Origin: Pseudomonas sp. GM41(2012) | Lineage (GTDB): Bacteria > Pseudomonadota > Gammaproteobacteria > Pseudomonadales > Pseudomonadaceae | DNA length: 64,000 nucleotides | NCBI RefSeq assembly: GCF_000282315.2 | Contig: NZ_AKJN02000006.1 | Location: 434,001-498,000, forward strand | Direction of reading: 5' to 3' | The notes under the pieces: generated by a model | Database searches by the model: none | Seen by the model: the letters and a program-made list of their open reading frames with translations, nothing else | Told to the model about the DNA's origin: nothing | Program-made: the position numbers and the translations under genes | Shown: positions 23,791-33,045 of the stretch, in pieces | Numbering within the stretch: position 1 is the stretch's first letter | How the letters are laid out: every line of letters starts with the position of its first letter

Positions 23791-25284
23791 ATGTCCGAGA
23801 CCAAAAGTTCAGCGCGCGCCATCGAGACGGGCGGGGGAATGGCCATCGAAGGCCACTCGATCGATTACATTCCGGAAAACGAACGGCACGCCAAACTCAG
23901 GAACCAGGGCCCATTCTGGTTTTTGGGGAACTTCCATTTCTTCACCATTTCCATCGGTTTTGTTGGCCCAAGCCTGGGACTGTCCGCACTGTGGGCTACC
24001 TTGGCGGGTACGCTCGGTATCATGTTCGGCACCATTTTTATGGCTTTCCACGGCTCTCAGGGGCCTGAGATGGGCCTTCCGCAAATGATCCAGTCGCGCG
24101 CCCAATTCGGCTATCGCGGCGTGATCCTCGCATTGATGGCGACGATGTTTGTGTTCGTCGGCTTCAACGTGGTGAACGTTACGCTCATCATGGGCGGCCT
24201 CAAGCATGTCTTCGGACTCGATCCAACCATTGTGGCTGTCACGGTGGTGCTGATCGGTGCGTTGCTGGCGATCTACGGCCACGACATGATGCACAAGGCG
24301 TTCAAATGGGCGCTGCTGGCCACCTTACCGCTCTATACGCTCGTCACCATCGCCTTGATGTTTGGCGCAGGCCAAAGTGATGTCGCTCCCGCAACTACCC
24401 TCGGCTTCAACTGGGTCGCGTTTGCCAGCATGTTTGCCATTGGTGCCAGCTACAACATCTCCTATGCGCCGTACGTGTCCGATTACTCACGTTATCTGCC
24501 TAAAAACACCAGTCGTACCAAACTGATTACCGCCTTGTTCCTGGGGGCATCCTTGTCGGGCGGCTGGATGATCGGCCTTGGTGCCTGGCTTGCGCAGCAG
24601 TTGCAGGCGACTGATGCTCTGGTTGCGCTGAATCAGGTCGGTTCCTCAATGATCCCTGGCTTGGGCAACTCACTGGTGCTGTTGTCGGTTTTGGGCTTCC
24701 TGCCGATTATCGCGCTCAACACCTACAGCGCAATGCTGACGCTGCTGACCGGTGTCGACTCGATCAAAAAAATCACCCCGACGCCTCGCGCTCGTGTGAT
24801 ATCGATCTTCGCCATCAGCGTCATCCTGTTGGTTTGTGTGCTGTCGATCAAAGGTGATGGTGTCGCGCTGTTGAACACCTTCCTGGTCGTGCTGTTGTAT
24901 TTCCTGGTGCCATGGACCGCCGTCAACCTGGTGGATTACTTCTTTGTTCGTAAAGGCCGCTACGCCATCCCCCATTTTTTTACTCCCAAGGGCATTTACG
25001 GCGCTTGGCAATTTCGCGGGATTGTTTCGTACCTGATCGGATTCGCCGCCATGGTGCCGTTTTTCTACATCTTTGACGCCACTGCCGGCAAGGAAGTGTT
25101 CGTCGGCCCGCTGGCGCGCCAACTCGAAGGCGTCGACATTGCCTGGCTGGTGGGCCTGGTGGTCTCTGGCCTGACCTATTTCGTACTCAGTCGATCGATC
25201 GATCTTGAGTCCGAGCGCCGGATCATCGATTCAATCACCGAAAGCGATATCGTCTCGATGGCTCAAACGTCGACAGAAAAATGA
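23791..25284 (+). CDS. NCS1-family permease (cytosine/purine type)
   Basis: 497 aa with about twelve membrane segments. Family landmarks include the N-terminal YIPENERHAKLRNQGPFWF, HGSQGPEMGLPQMIQSRAQF and SYAPYVSDYSRYLP. NCS1 carriers bring in nucleobases, hydantoins or related nitrogen heterocycles with protons or sodium. Its stop overlaps the beginning of the next frame and a nitrilase-type hydrolase follows, so imported substrate is probably an amide-bearing nitrogen source. Confidence 0.9.
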   Translation: MSETKSSARAIETGGGMAIEGHSIDYIPENERHAKLRNQGPFWFLGNFHFFTISIGFVGPSLGLSALWATLAGTLGIMFGTIFMAFHGSQGPEMGLPQMIQSRAQFGYRGVILALMATMFVFVGFNVVNVTLIMGGLKHVFGLDPTIVAVTVVLIGALLAIYGHDMMHKAFKWALLATLPLYTLVTIALMFGAGQSDVAPATTLGFNWVAFASMFAIGASYNISYAPYVSDYSRYLPKNTSRTKLITALFLGASLSGGWMIGLGAWLAQQLQATDALVALNQVGSSMIPGLGNSLVLLSVLGFLPIIALNTYSAMLTLLTGVDSIKKITPTPRARVISIFAISVILLVCVLSIKGDGVALLNTFLVVLLYFLVPWTAVNLVDYFFVRKGRYAIPHFFTPKGIYGAWQFRGIVSYLIGFAAMVPFFYIFDATAGKEVFVGPLARQLEGVDIAWLVGLVVSGLTYFVLSRSIDLESERRIIDSITESDIVSMAQTSTEK

Positions 25285-25334
25285 TCGTTGATCACTGCCA
25301 GCGAGCGCATGTTCTAACAATGGAAATCTGCACA

Positions 25335-26174
25335 ATGAACACACCCAAAAGCATCACCGTCGCGTGCTGCCAATTGGCGCCGAAGATCGGCGATCTTGTC
25401 TATAACCGGACACTCACCGAGCAGGCGATCCGTTCGGCAGCTTCCCGCGGCGCCCAGGTGGTGGTGCTGCCCGAGTTGGTGCAGAGCGGTTACCTCTTTG
25501 CTGACCGTAACGAAGCGCTGTTCTCGTCTGAATCGACAGATGGGCCGACCTTACGCTTGTGGGAAGCACTGGCCCGCGAATTGGAGATCGTTATCGTCGC
25601 AGGATTCTGCGAGCGGCTGGAGGGCTATGAGGTGGCCAACAGTGCGGCAATGATCGATGCTCAAGGATTGCGCGCGGTTTACCGAAAGGCTCATCTCTGG
25701 GGAGCGGAAAACTCGATCTTCAGCGCCGGAAGCGCGCAGCCGCCGGTGGTGGACACTGCCTTTGGGCGAATCGGCATGATGATCTGTTACGACCTGGAGT
25801 TTCCTGAGTGGGTACGGCTACCGGCATTGGCGGGTGCGGAGCTGCTCTGCGCGCCTGTCAATTGGCCCGATGGCCCACGACCAGAAACCGAACGTCCAAC
25901 TGAAGTCATACGAGTCCAGGCCAATGCGGCGGTCAACCGCATGTTCATCGCCGCGTGCGATCGCCACGGCCACGAGCGCGGGGTCGACTGGGTTCAGGGT
26001 TCGGTCATCGTCGACGCCGATGGTTACCCTCTGACAGGGCCGACGGAGCTGGCAGGCGAACAGACTTTGCTGGCGACGATGAACCTCGCCGAAGCGCGTA
26101 ACAAGCGCATCGGTGACCAGAACGACGTGCATTGCGATCGTCGTCCTCAGCTCTACAGCCACCCGATCCAGTAA
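25335..26174 (+). CDS. Carbon-nitrogen hydrolase (nitrilase superfamily)
   Basis: 279 aa from the ATG at 25335 (MNTPKSITVACCQLAP); upstream starts at 25281 and 25320 would add a leader not seen in the family. Glu-Lys-Cys triad: Glu47 in VVVLPELVQSG, Lys118 in YRKAHLWG, Cys151 in MMICYDLEFPE. Cytoplasmic amidase or carbamoylase-type enzyme. Its position directly after an NCS1 permease points to hydrolysis of the imported compound; the exact substrate is not readable from sequence. Confidence 0.88.
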   Translation: MNTPKSITVACCQLAPKIGDLVYNRTLTEQAIRSAASRGAQVVVLPELVQSGYLFADRNEALFSSESTDGPTLRLWEALARELEIVIVAGFCERLEGYEVANSAAMIDAQGLRAVYRKAHLWGAENSIFSAGSAQPPVVDTAFGRIGMMICYDLEFPEWVRLPALAGAELLCAPVNWPDGPRPETERPTEVIRVQANAAVNRMFIAACDRHGHERGVDWVQGSVIVDADGYPLTGPTELAGEQTLLATMNLAEARNKRIGDQNDVHCDRRPQLYSHPIQ

Positions 26175-26345
26175 CAGGCAATAGAGGGGGCGCACGGGCA
26201 ACTTAGCGTGTGTCCTCTATATCCAGCGCTGCCAACTTGACCCGTTCGAGCTGAGGACGATTAGGTAATGGATGGGTGGGGGCCCGCTTGGGTTCGTTCG
26301 TGAAGACCCGTTTAAACCTCTGTTTCATTACCTCAAGTTCGCCAC

Positions 26346-26480
26346 ATGAACATTCTGAATCAGTCCAAATTCTCGACCAGGCTTTTGTCCTCGTTCGTTA
26401 TCTGCGCCCTGATCACCCTGGCCGAACTGTCGCGGCTGGCCGTCTCCTTCAATGCCCTGGTAGCGCAGTTCAAGCTTTAA
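26346..26480 (+). pseudogene. Methyl-accepting chemotaxis protein relic with internal deletion
   Basis: Forty-four codons. MNILNQSKFSTRLLSSFVIC ALITL is the N-terminal cytoplasmic tip and first membrane helix of a chemoreceptor. ELSRLAVSFNALVAQFKL before the TAA is the C-terminal end of such receptors. The roughly 500 residues between are gone and the join is in frame. Nothing else of the gene remains. Confidence 0.7.
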
Positions 26481-26519
26481 GGTCCTGAGGACGGCTTCAC
26501 GTCGGCCACCGGTCCATGG

Positions 26520-28415
26520 TCATTCCGCCTGGCTTCTACCAGGCATGTCTATGCCGTGCTGATGCACCCGGCGATACAGGGTTGCCCGGGAGATGCCCAA
26601 AGCCTTGGCGGCGGCGGTGGGTTTCCAGCGGTGACGCACCAGGGCATCGAGCAGTGTCTGGCGTTCCGGGCTCGCGCAGCAATCAATGGTGGCGCCGGCG
26701 CTTGGGCCATTAAGCCTGTGGCCTTGCACTTGCTCGGGCAAATGGCTGACCTGAATCAGGTTTGAATCGCACACCGCACAGGCGTAACGCAGCACATGCC
26801 GTAACTGGCGAACGTTACCTGGCCAGCGGTAGCCAAGCAGGCATTCCAGAGCCGCGCCTCCCAGTCGCATGGGTTCTGCGCAAAGCGTCGATTCCTCATC
26901 GAGAATCCGGTTGATCAGCGCCAGGCGGTCACTGCGTTCGCGCAGCGGCGGCAACTGGAAACGCGCTCCACTCAAACGAAAGTACAGGTCTTCGCGAAAC
27001 TCCCCCGCGGCGACCAGTGCTTCCAGATCTCGGTGACTCGCGCAGACGACCTGAAGGTCGATCACTTTGCGCCGTGAAGCTCCCAGTGGCGCCACTTCAC
27101 CCTCGGCCAGAACCCGCAGCAGGCGGGTTTGCAAGGGCAGGGGCATGTCGCCGATTTCATCGAGAAACAGCGTGCCGCCGTCGGCCTGTTCCAGCAGACC
27201 TTGCATGCCCTTGCTCGAGGCACCCGTGAAGGCGCCGGCGACATAGCCAAATAATTCGCTTTCGATCAGGTTCTCGGGGATCGCCGCGCAGTTCACCGCA
27301 ACGAACGGACGCTCACGGCGCTGGCTGGCCTGGTGCAGCTTACGGGCGAAGACTTCCTTGCCGGAGCCGGTTTCGCCCTGGATCAGCACCGGCAGGTTGC
27401 GGTCTTTGACCCGCACTGCAAGGCGCAGGCTTTCTTCCAGTCGCGGATCGAGTTCGGCGGGTGTCAGTACCGGGCGCGCGGGGTTGGGTTTCACCCGACG
27501 TGGCACGCTGAGTCGTCCATGCAGCACAGGGTGGCCACCTTGGCCGTGAAGTACGCAGAGCGATTCGTCGCTGGCCCGATGCAACAACTGCTGATCGAAC
27601 ACCTGGCCGATGTGTTCCGGCAGTTGGCCAAAGCTTTGCAAAAGCAACTGCCGCGCCGCCGGGTTCAGCGCCTGCAAACGGCCGTCATCGTCCCAGGCGA
27701 GCAAGTAATCGGGTTGGCTGTCGACGTAGCCCGGGCTGTTGTGGGCTCGCAGCACCCAGTAACCCTGGGCGCTGTTCATGAAAAACGCCTGTTCTATTTC
27801 CCGTGCGCTCTGCACCACCATCTGCCGGGTCAGGTGTTGGGAGCGACGGTCGTCGGGTGAGCGCACCGCCGACACATCGAGCACCCCGAGCAGTTCGCCC
27901 TTGGGGTCGAAGACCGGTGCCGCTGAGCAGGTGAGGCCGATAAACGCGGCGCGAAAGTGATCGCGTTTGTGCACCGTGACCGGTGTTCGCGCGGTCAGTA
28001 CCGCCGCCACGCCACACGTACCTTCCTCACCTTCCGACCAGCAAGTGCCCAGGTAAAGACCGGCCTTGCGGCAGTCATTGCGGATGGAGGTTTCGACGCG
28101 GTAGTCGATGGTCTGGCCCTGAGCGTCGGTGAGCAGGACGCAGTAGTCGGCATCGCGGACCCGACCGTGGAGGCGGGCGACTTCTTCACTGGCGATGCGC
28201 AGAAACAGCTCGGACCGCTCGCGGCATTCCTGCAACACGTTCTGCGAAAGGATCCGTGGCCCTTGTAATGAGCCAGGGTCCAGGTGGTGCTGCTCCATGG
28301 AGCGGCGCCAGGAATCGAGTATCAAGCCCGGCACAGGCAACTGCGGCAGGTGTTCGGCATTTTTCAAAACACGGCTGACGCAATCCACATGCGCCTTCGA
28401 GTGTGCGGAAAGCAT
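26520..28415 (-). CDS. acoR: AcoR, sigma-54-dependent activator of acetoin catabolism
   Basis: 631 aa. An N-terminal sensor region with a GAF domain (about 90-220: GTCGVAAVLTARTPVTVH) is followed by an AAA+ sigma-54 interaction domain (about 320-545). The latter shows Walker A GETGSGKE, the GAFTGA loop that contacts sigma-54, and Walker B GGTLFLDEIGDM. A Fis-type helix-turn-helix ends the protein (AAAKALGISRATLYRRV). AcoR proteins activate aco operons when acetoin is present. It is divergent from acoXABC, with a palindrome and a sigma-54 promoter in between. Confidence 0.95.
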   Translation of the reverse strand: MLSAHSKAHVDCVSRVLKNAEHLPQLPVPGLILDSWRRSMEQHHLDPGSLQGPRILSQNVLQECRERSELFLRIASEEVARLHGRVRDADYCVLLTDAQGQTIDYRVETSIRNDCRKAGLYLGTCWSEGEEGTCGVAAVLTARTPVTVHKRDHFRAAFIGLTCSAAPVFDPKGELLGVLDVSAVRSPDDRRSQHLTRQMVVQSAREIEQAFFMNSAQGYWVLRAHNSPGYVDSQPDYLLAWDDDGRLQALNPAARQLLLQSFGQLPEHIGQVFDQQLLHRASDESLCVLHGQGGHPVLHGRLSVPRRVKPNPARPVLTPAELDPRLEESLRLAVRVKDRNLPVLIQGETGSGKEVFARKLHQASQRRERPFVAVNCAAIPENLIESELFGYVAGAFTGASSKGMQGLLEQADGGTLFLDEIGDMPLPLQTRLLRVLAEGEVAPLGASRRKVIDLQVVCASHRDLEALVAAGEFREDLYFRLSGARFQLPPLRERSDRLALINRILDEESTLCAEPMRLGGAALECLLGYRWPGNVRQLRHVLRYACAVCDSNLIQVSHLPEQVQGHRLNGPSAGATIDCCASPERQTLLDALVRHRWKPTAAAKALGISRATLYRRVHQHGIDMPGRSQAE

Positions 28416-28506
28416 TAAGGCCTCCGGTTCTATCTTCTTTTAGTTGTGCGGCTATTAAGCGCCGTTCATTGGCCTCGGACAAGCGTCGGGTCACCCAGGG
28501 CTGGTG

Positions 28507-28525
28507 GTGAGACGCAACGTCTCAC
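28507..28525. promoter_or_regulatory. 19-bp palindrome, likely AcoR upstream activator site
   Basis: GTGAGACG-CAA-CGTCTCAC is a perfect inverted repeat 121 bases upstream of the sigma-54 promoter, the usual distance for an enhancer-binding protein. A related CGTCTCAT half-site occurs at about 28561. Confidence 0.7.
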
Positions 28526-28645
28526 GGTCTCGCCGCCACCTCATGCAGCCTGACATGACGCGTCTCATTCGGGCTTGATTCCGAGCACCCTCAGGTTCTC
28601 GCTGGAGCGCTCTACGACGGGGTTTTGCAGGTGTTTTTGCAGATC

Positions 28646-28661
28646 TGGCACCGGCCTTGCT
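28646..28661 (+). promoter_or_regulatory. Sigma-54 promoter of acoXABC
   Basis: TGGCAC-N5-TTGCT, an exact match to the -24/-12 consensus, 98 bases before the acoX ATG and on the correct strand. Confidence 0.92.
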
Positions 28662-28758
28662 CTAGCTCTGGCAACCAGCCCGACTGGCAACCCGATAATA
28701 AAAAGAGGTGCCCGATGTCCTGCCGAGACCTTTTCCTTGTTCTGCCCGTGGTGGCGTC

Positions 28759-29817
28759 ATGAGCCGTGCGCCGCTGACCGTCGGCATCATCGCCAACCCG
28801 GCATCCGGTCGGGACGTGCGGCGCCTGACCGCCAACGCCGGGCTGTTTTCCAGCACCGACAAAGTCTCGGTGATCCAGCGCTTGCTGGCTGCCTTTGGCG
28901 CCACGGGCATCGAACGGGTGCTGATGCCCACCGACATGACCGGCATCGCCGCCGCCGTGCTGAAAAACAGCCACGGTCGCCAGGCTCGCAGCAGTCACTG
29001 GCCGGCCCTTGAGTTCCTCGACCTGACCCTGCGCCAAAGTGTCGAGGACACCCGTCACGCGGCACGCTGGATGGCCGAACGCGGCGTTGCCCTGATCGCC
29101 GTGCTGGGCGGCGACGGTACTCATAAGGCGGTGGCCGCGGAGGTCGGCGACATTCCGCTGCTGACCCTGTCCACCGGCACCAACAACGCCTTCCCGGAAC
29201 TGCGTGAAGCCACCAGCGCCGGGTTGGCCGGCGGGCTGTTTGTCAGTGGGCGGATCCCGCCCGAGATCGCCTTGCGCCGCAACAAACGCTTGCTGGTGCG
29301 CGAGCCGAGTCGTGGCCTGTGCGAGATGGCCCTGGTGGACGTGGCGGTGTCCTCGCTGCCCTTTGTCGGCGCACGGGCCATCAGTCGCGGGGCCGATCTG
29401 GCCGAGGTGTTTGTGACCTTCGCCGAACCTCAGTCCATTGGCATCTCGGCCCTTTGCGGCTTGTGGTTTCCCGTATCGCGTCAGGCTCCGGGTGGGGCCT
29501 GGATGCGCCTCGATGCGCAATCTCCCGAAGCGCTGCTGGTGCCTCTGGCTCCCGGCCTGCTGCAAGGCTGCGGCGTGCTTGCTGCCGCAAGCCTTGAACC
29601 CGGCGTCGCCCATGGTCTGTGCCTGGCCAGCGGCACCCTGGCTCTGGATGGCGAGCGCGAGATCGAATTCAACGCCAATGACCGCCCCACGGTCACCCTC
29701 GATGCCGGCGGTCCGCTGAGCATCGACGTCAATGCGGCCCTGGCCTATGCCGCGCAACAGCGACTTCTGGCCATTGGCCGTGAACACCCGCAACACCCTT
29801 TGAACCTTGAAACTTGA
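28759..29817 (+). CDS. acoX: AcoX, ATP-NAD kinase-family protein of the acetoin operon
   Basis: 352 aa from the ATG at 28759 (MSRAPLTVGIIANPASGRDV), rather than the ATG 17 codons upstream, which lies in the leader. NAD-kinase-like motifs are visible: NPASGRD and LGGDGTHKAV, then LSTGTNNAF. AcoX is regularly the first gene of Pseudomonas and Cupriavidus aco operons; its exact role is unsettled. It is followed by acoA after 26 bases. Confidence 0.92.
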   Translation: MSRAPLTVGIIANPASGRDVRRLTANAGLFSSTDKVSVIQRLLAAFGATGIERVLMPTDMTGIAAAVLKNSHGRQARSSHWPALEFLDLTLRQSVEDTRHAARWMAERGVALIAVLGGDGTHKAVAAEVGDIPLLTLSTGTNNAFPELREATSAGLAGGLFVSGRIPPEIALRRNKRLLVREPSRGLCEMALVDVAVSSLPFVGARAISRGADLAEVFVTFAEPQSIGISALCGLWFPVSRQAPGGAWMRLDAQSPEALLVPLAPGLLQGCGVLAAASLEPGVAHGLCLASGTLALDGEREIEFNANDRPTVTLDAGGPLSIDVNAALAYAAQQRLLAIGREHPQHPLNLET

Positions 29818-29843
29818 GCCTCAAGACAACCTGGAGAATAAAA

Positions 29844-30821
29844 ATGTCGACACAGCTGACCGCTGATCAATTGCTGCATGCCTACCAGGTGATGCGCACC
29901 ATCCGCGTCTTTGAAGAGCGCCTGCACGTGGAATTCGCCACCGGCGAGATTCCCGGTTTCGTCCATCTGTATGCCGGCGAAGAAGCTTCAGCCGCTGGGG
30001 TCATGGCCCACTTGGGTGATGACGATTGCATCGCCTCCAACCACCGTGGTCACGGCCACTGCATCGCCAAAGGTGTCGATGTGTACGGGATGATGGCCGA
30101 GATTTACGGCAAGAAAACCGGGGTCTGCCAAGGCAAGGGCGGCTCCATGCACATCGCCGATTTCGAGAAGGGCATGCTCGGCGCCAACGGCATTGTGGGG
30201 GCCGGTGCGCCGCTGATCGTAGGCGCGGCCCTGGCCGCCAAACTCAAGGGGACTGACAGTGTGGCGGTGGTGTTCTTTGGTGACGGGGGATCCAACGAAG
30301 GGGCGGTGTTCGAAGCGATGAACATGGCCTCGGTGTGGAATCTGCCGTGCCTGTTCATCGCCGAGAACAACGGTTACGCCGAAGCCACGGCCTCCAACTG
30401 GTCGGTGGCCTGCGATCACATCGCCGACCGCGCTGCCGGTTTCGGCATGCCCGGGGTCACGGTGGACGGCTTCGACTTCTTCGCCGTTCACGAAGCCGCC
30501 GGTGCCGCTGTGGAGCGGGCCCGGGCCGGGGAGGGGCCGTCGCTGATCGAGGTCAAGCTGACTCGCTATTACGGTCACTTCGAGGGCGACGCCCAGACCT
30601 ATCGGGCGCCGGACGAGGTCAAGCATTTCCGCGAGCACAACGACTGCCTGATGCAGTTCCGCGAACGCACCCTCCGCGCCGGGCGGGTGCAGGCCAGCCA
30701 GTTGGACCAGATCGACAGCGAGGTCGACCTGCTGATCGAGAACGCCGTGCGCAAGGCCAAGTCCGACCCCAAGCCGAGCGCGGCCGATCTGCTTTCCGAC
30801 GTCTACGTTTCCTATCCCTGA
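29844..30821 (+). CDS. acoA: Acetoin dehydrogenase E1 component, alpha subunit
   Basis: 325 aa from the ATG at 29844, with TGGAG upstream. Thiamine-diphosphate-dependent E1 alpha: GKGGSMHIAD and the cofactor motif GDGGSNEGAVFEAMNMASVW ending in NN (AENNGYAEATAS). With AcoB it cleaves acetoin to acetaldehyde and an acetyl group transferred to the lipoyl arm of AcoC. Cytoplasmic. Tight operon with acoX and acoB. Confidence 0.95.
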   Translation: MSTQLTADQLLHAYQVMRTIRVFEERLHVEFATGEIPGFVHLYAGEEASAAGVMAHLGDDDCIASNHRGHGHCIAKGVDVYGMMAEIYGKKTGVCQGKGGSMHIADFEKGMLGANGIVGAGAPLIVGAALAAKLKGTDSVAVVFFGDGGSNEGAVFEAMNMASVWNLPCLFIAENNGYAEATASNWSVACDHIADRAAGFGMPGVTVDGFDFFAVHEAAGAAVERARAGEGPSLIEVKLTRYYGHFEGDAQTYRAPDEVKHFREHNDCLMQFRERTLRAGRVQASQLDQIDSEVDLLIENAVRKAKSDPKPSAADLLSDVYVSYP

Positions 30822-30854
30822 ACGCCCCCTATAACAAGAATCGAGACCTTCATC

Positions 30855-31874
30855 ATGGCGAGAAAAATCAGTTATCAGCAGGCAATCAACGAAGCGCTGG
30901 CCCAGGAAATGCGTCGCGATCCCAGCGTGTTCATCATGGGTGAGGACGTCGCCGGCGGTGCCGGTGCCCCCGGTGAAGACGACGCCTGGGGCGGGGTTCT
31001 GGGCGTGACCAAGGGCCTCTATCACCAGTTCCCTGGACGAGTGCTGGACACGCCATTGTCGGAGTTGGGGTATGTCGGTGCTGCAGTGGGCGCCGCGACC
31101 TGTGGTGTACGCCCGGTGTGTGAATTGATGTTCGTCGACTTCGCCGGTTGCTGCCTGGATCAGATCCTCAATCAGGCGGCCAAGTTTCGCTACATGTTCG
31201 GTGGCAAGGCCTCCACGCCACTGGTGATCCGCACGATGGTCGGCGCCGGGTTGCGGGCCGCCGCCCAGCACTCGCAGATGCTGACCTCGTTGTGGACCCA
31301 CATTCCGGGGCTGAAAGTGGTTTGCCCGTCGTCACCTTATGACGCCAAAGGATTGCTGATCCAGGCCATCCGCGACAACGACCCGGTGATCTTCTGTGAA
31401 CACAAAATGCTCTACAGCATGCAGGGCGAAGTACCGGAAGAGCTCTATACCATCCCCTTCGGCGAAGCCAACTTCCTGCGTGATGGCAAGGACGTGACGC
31501 TGGTCTCCTATGGCCGCACGGTTAACACCGCGATGGACGCCGCCCGCAATTTGGCCGCGCGCGGCATCGACTGCGAGGTGATCGACCTGCGCACCACCAG
31601 CCCGCTGGACGAAGACAGCATTTTGGAAAGTGTGGAGAAGACCGGGCGCTTGGTGGTCATCGACGAAGCCAACCCGCGTTGCTCCATGGCCACCGACATT
31701 TCGGCTCTGGTGGCGCAAAAAGCCTTCGCCTCGCTCAAGGCGCCGATCGAGATGGTGACTGCGCCGCACACGCCAGTGCCGTTCTCCGACGCCCTGGAAG
31801 ACCTCTACATTCCCGACGCGGCGAAGATCGAGAACGCCGTGCTCAAGGTGATTGAGTGGAGCAAGCGTTCATGA
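30855..31874 (+). CDS. acoB: Acetoin dehydrogenase E1 component, beta subunit
   Basis: 339 aa, transketolase-like beta subunit: the ITQ-type N-terminus ARKISYQQAINEALAQEM, FIMGEDVAGG with the conserved Glu for thiamine activation, and a C-terminal transketolase domain (DLRTTSPLDEDSI). It pairs with AcoA. Its stop overlaps the acoC ATG (ATGA), indicating coupled translation. Confidence 0.95.
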   Translation: MARKISYQQAINEALAQEMRRDPSVFIMGEDVAGGAGAPGEDDAWGGVLGVTKGLYHQFPGRVLDTPLSELGYVGAAVGAATCGVRPVCELMFVDFAGCCLDQILNQAAKFRYMFGGKASTPLVIRTMVGAGLRAAAQHSQMLTSLWTHIPGLKVVCPSSPYDAKGLLIQAIRDNDPVIFCEHKMLYSMQGEVPEELYTIPFGEANFLRDGKDVTLVSYGRTVNTAMDAARNLAARGIDCEVIDLRTTSPLDEDSILESVEKTGRLVVIDEANPRCSMATDISALVAQKAFASLKAPIEMVTAPHTPVPFSDALEDLYIPDAAKIENAVLKVIEWSKRS

Positions 31875-32983
31875 GCCAGATCCATACCCTGACCATGCCC
31901 AAGTGGGGCCTGTCCATGACCGAGGGCCGGGTCGATGTCTGGCTCAAGGAGGAAGGCCAGGTCATCGCCAAGGGCGACGAAGTGCTGGACGTCGAAACCG
32001 ACAAAATCTCCAGCAGTGTCGAGGCGCCGTTTTCCGGAGTGCTTCGTCGGCAGATCGCCCGCCAGGATGAAACCCTGGCGGTGGGCGCGTTGCTCGGCAT
32101 CGTGGTCGACGGCGAGGCCAGCGAGGCGGAGATCGATGCGGTGGTCGAGCAGTTTCAAGCCGCGTTCGTGCCCGGTGACGGTGCCGAGGAAGACAGCGGG
32201 CCGAAGCCGCAAAAGGTCGAGCTGGACGGACGGTTGATCCGTTACTTCGAGCGCGGCGAAGGCGGGGTGCCGTTGGTGCTGGTGCACGGCTTTGGCGGTG
32301 ACCTCAACAACTGGATGTTAAATCACGAAGCATTAGCCGCTGGCCGCCGGGTGGTTGCACTGGACCTGCCGGGCCATGGCGAGTCGACCAAACAGCTGGA
32401 GCGCGGGGACTTGGATGAGCTGAGCGGCGTGGTGCTGGCACTGCTCGATCACCTGGACATTCCCGCAGCGCATCTGGTGGGTCACTCCATGGGCGGCGCG
32501 GTGTCGCTGAACACTGCGCGTCTGGCTCCGGAGCGGGTCCGTTCCCTGACCTTGATCGGCAGCGCCGGTCTGGGCGAGGACATCAACGGCGATTACCTGC
32601 AAGGCTTTGTCGAGGCTGCCAACCGCAATGCCCTCAAGCCGCAGTTGGTGCAACTGTTCTCCAACCCCGAACTGGTCAACCGGCAGATGCTCGAAGACAT
32701 GCTGAAGTACAAGCGCCTGGAAGGCGTGGACGCGGCATTGAGGATGCTGGTTTCGGGTCTGTTTACCGAGGGCCGGCAGCAGCTGGATCTGCGCCATGTG
32801 GTGCAAGAAGGCCAGCAGCCGGTGTTGCTGATCTGGGGCAGTGACGACGCGATTATTCCGGTGAACCACAGCGCCGGGCTGAAGGCCCAGGTCGAGGTCC
32901 TGCCAGGTCAGGCGCACATGGTGCAGATGGAAGCGGCCGAGCAGGTCAACCGATTGATTCTGGACTTTGTGCAACAGCACTGA
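31871..32983 (+). CDS. acoC: AcoC, E2 lipoyl-alpha/beta hydrolase protein of acetoin dehydrogenase
   Basis: 370 aa. Residues 1-80 form a lipoyl domain with the lipoylated Lys45 in DVETDKISSS. A linker follows, then from about 110 an alpha/beta hydrolase fold with LVHGFGGDLNNW (oxyanion), the nucleophile elbow GHSMGGA, and a C-terminal His in GQAHMVQME. This lipoyl plus hydrolase architecture is typical of AcoC and differs from catalytic E2 of pyruvate dehydrogenase. No acoD (E3) or butanediol dehydrogenase follows, so E3 must be supplied from elsewhere. Confidence 0.93.
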   Translation: MSQIHTLTMPKWGLSMTEGRVDVWLKEEGQVIAKGDEVLDVETDKISSSVEAPFSGVLRRQIARQDETLAVGALLGIVVDGEASEAEIDAVVEQFQAAFVPGDGAEEDSGPKPQKVELDGRLIRYFERGEGGVPLVLVHGFGGDLNNWMLNHEALAAGRRVVALDLPGHGESTKQLERGDLDELSGVVLALLDHLDIPAAHLVGHSMGGAVSLNTARLAPERVRSLTLIGSAGLGEDINGDYLQGFVEAANRNALKPQLVQLFSNPELVNRQMLEDMLKYKRLEGVDAALRMLVSGLFTEGRQQLDLRHVVQEGQQPVLLIWGSDDAIIPVNHSAGLKAQVEVLPGQAHMVQMEAAEQVNRLILDFVQQH

Positions 32984-33045
32984 CGCCCCCCTCCTGGTGG
33001 CCTCTCGCGGGGCGCCAGGTCGATTCCTGCGTAAGGAATGCTATT

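Noticed and set aside
28612..29796. Long antisense ORF over acoX
   Set aside because: Shadow of a GC-rich gene; the plus strand has clear AcoX motifs and operon context.
29988..31301. Antisense ORF of over 400 codons across acoA/acoB
   Set aside because: It spans two well-identified genes and has His/Arg/Gly-rich composition typical of GC-driven antisense frames.
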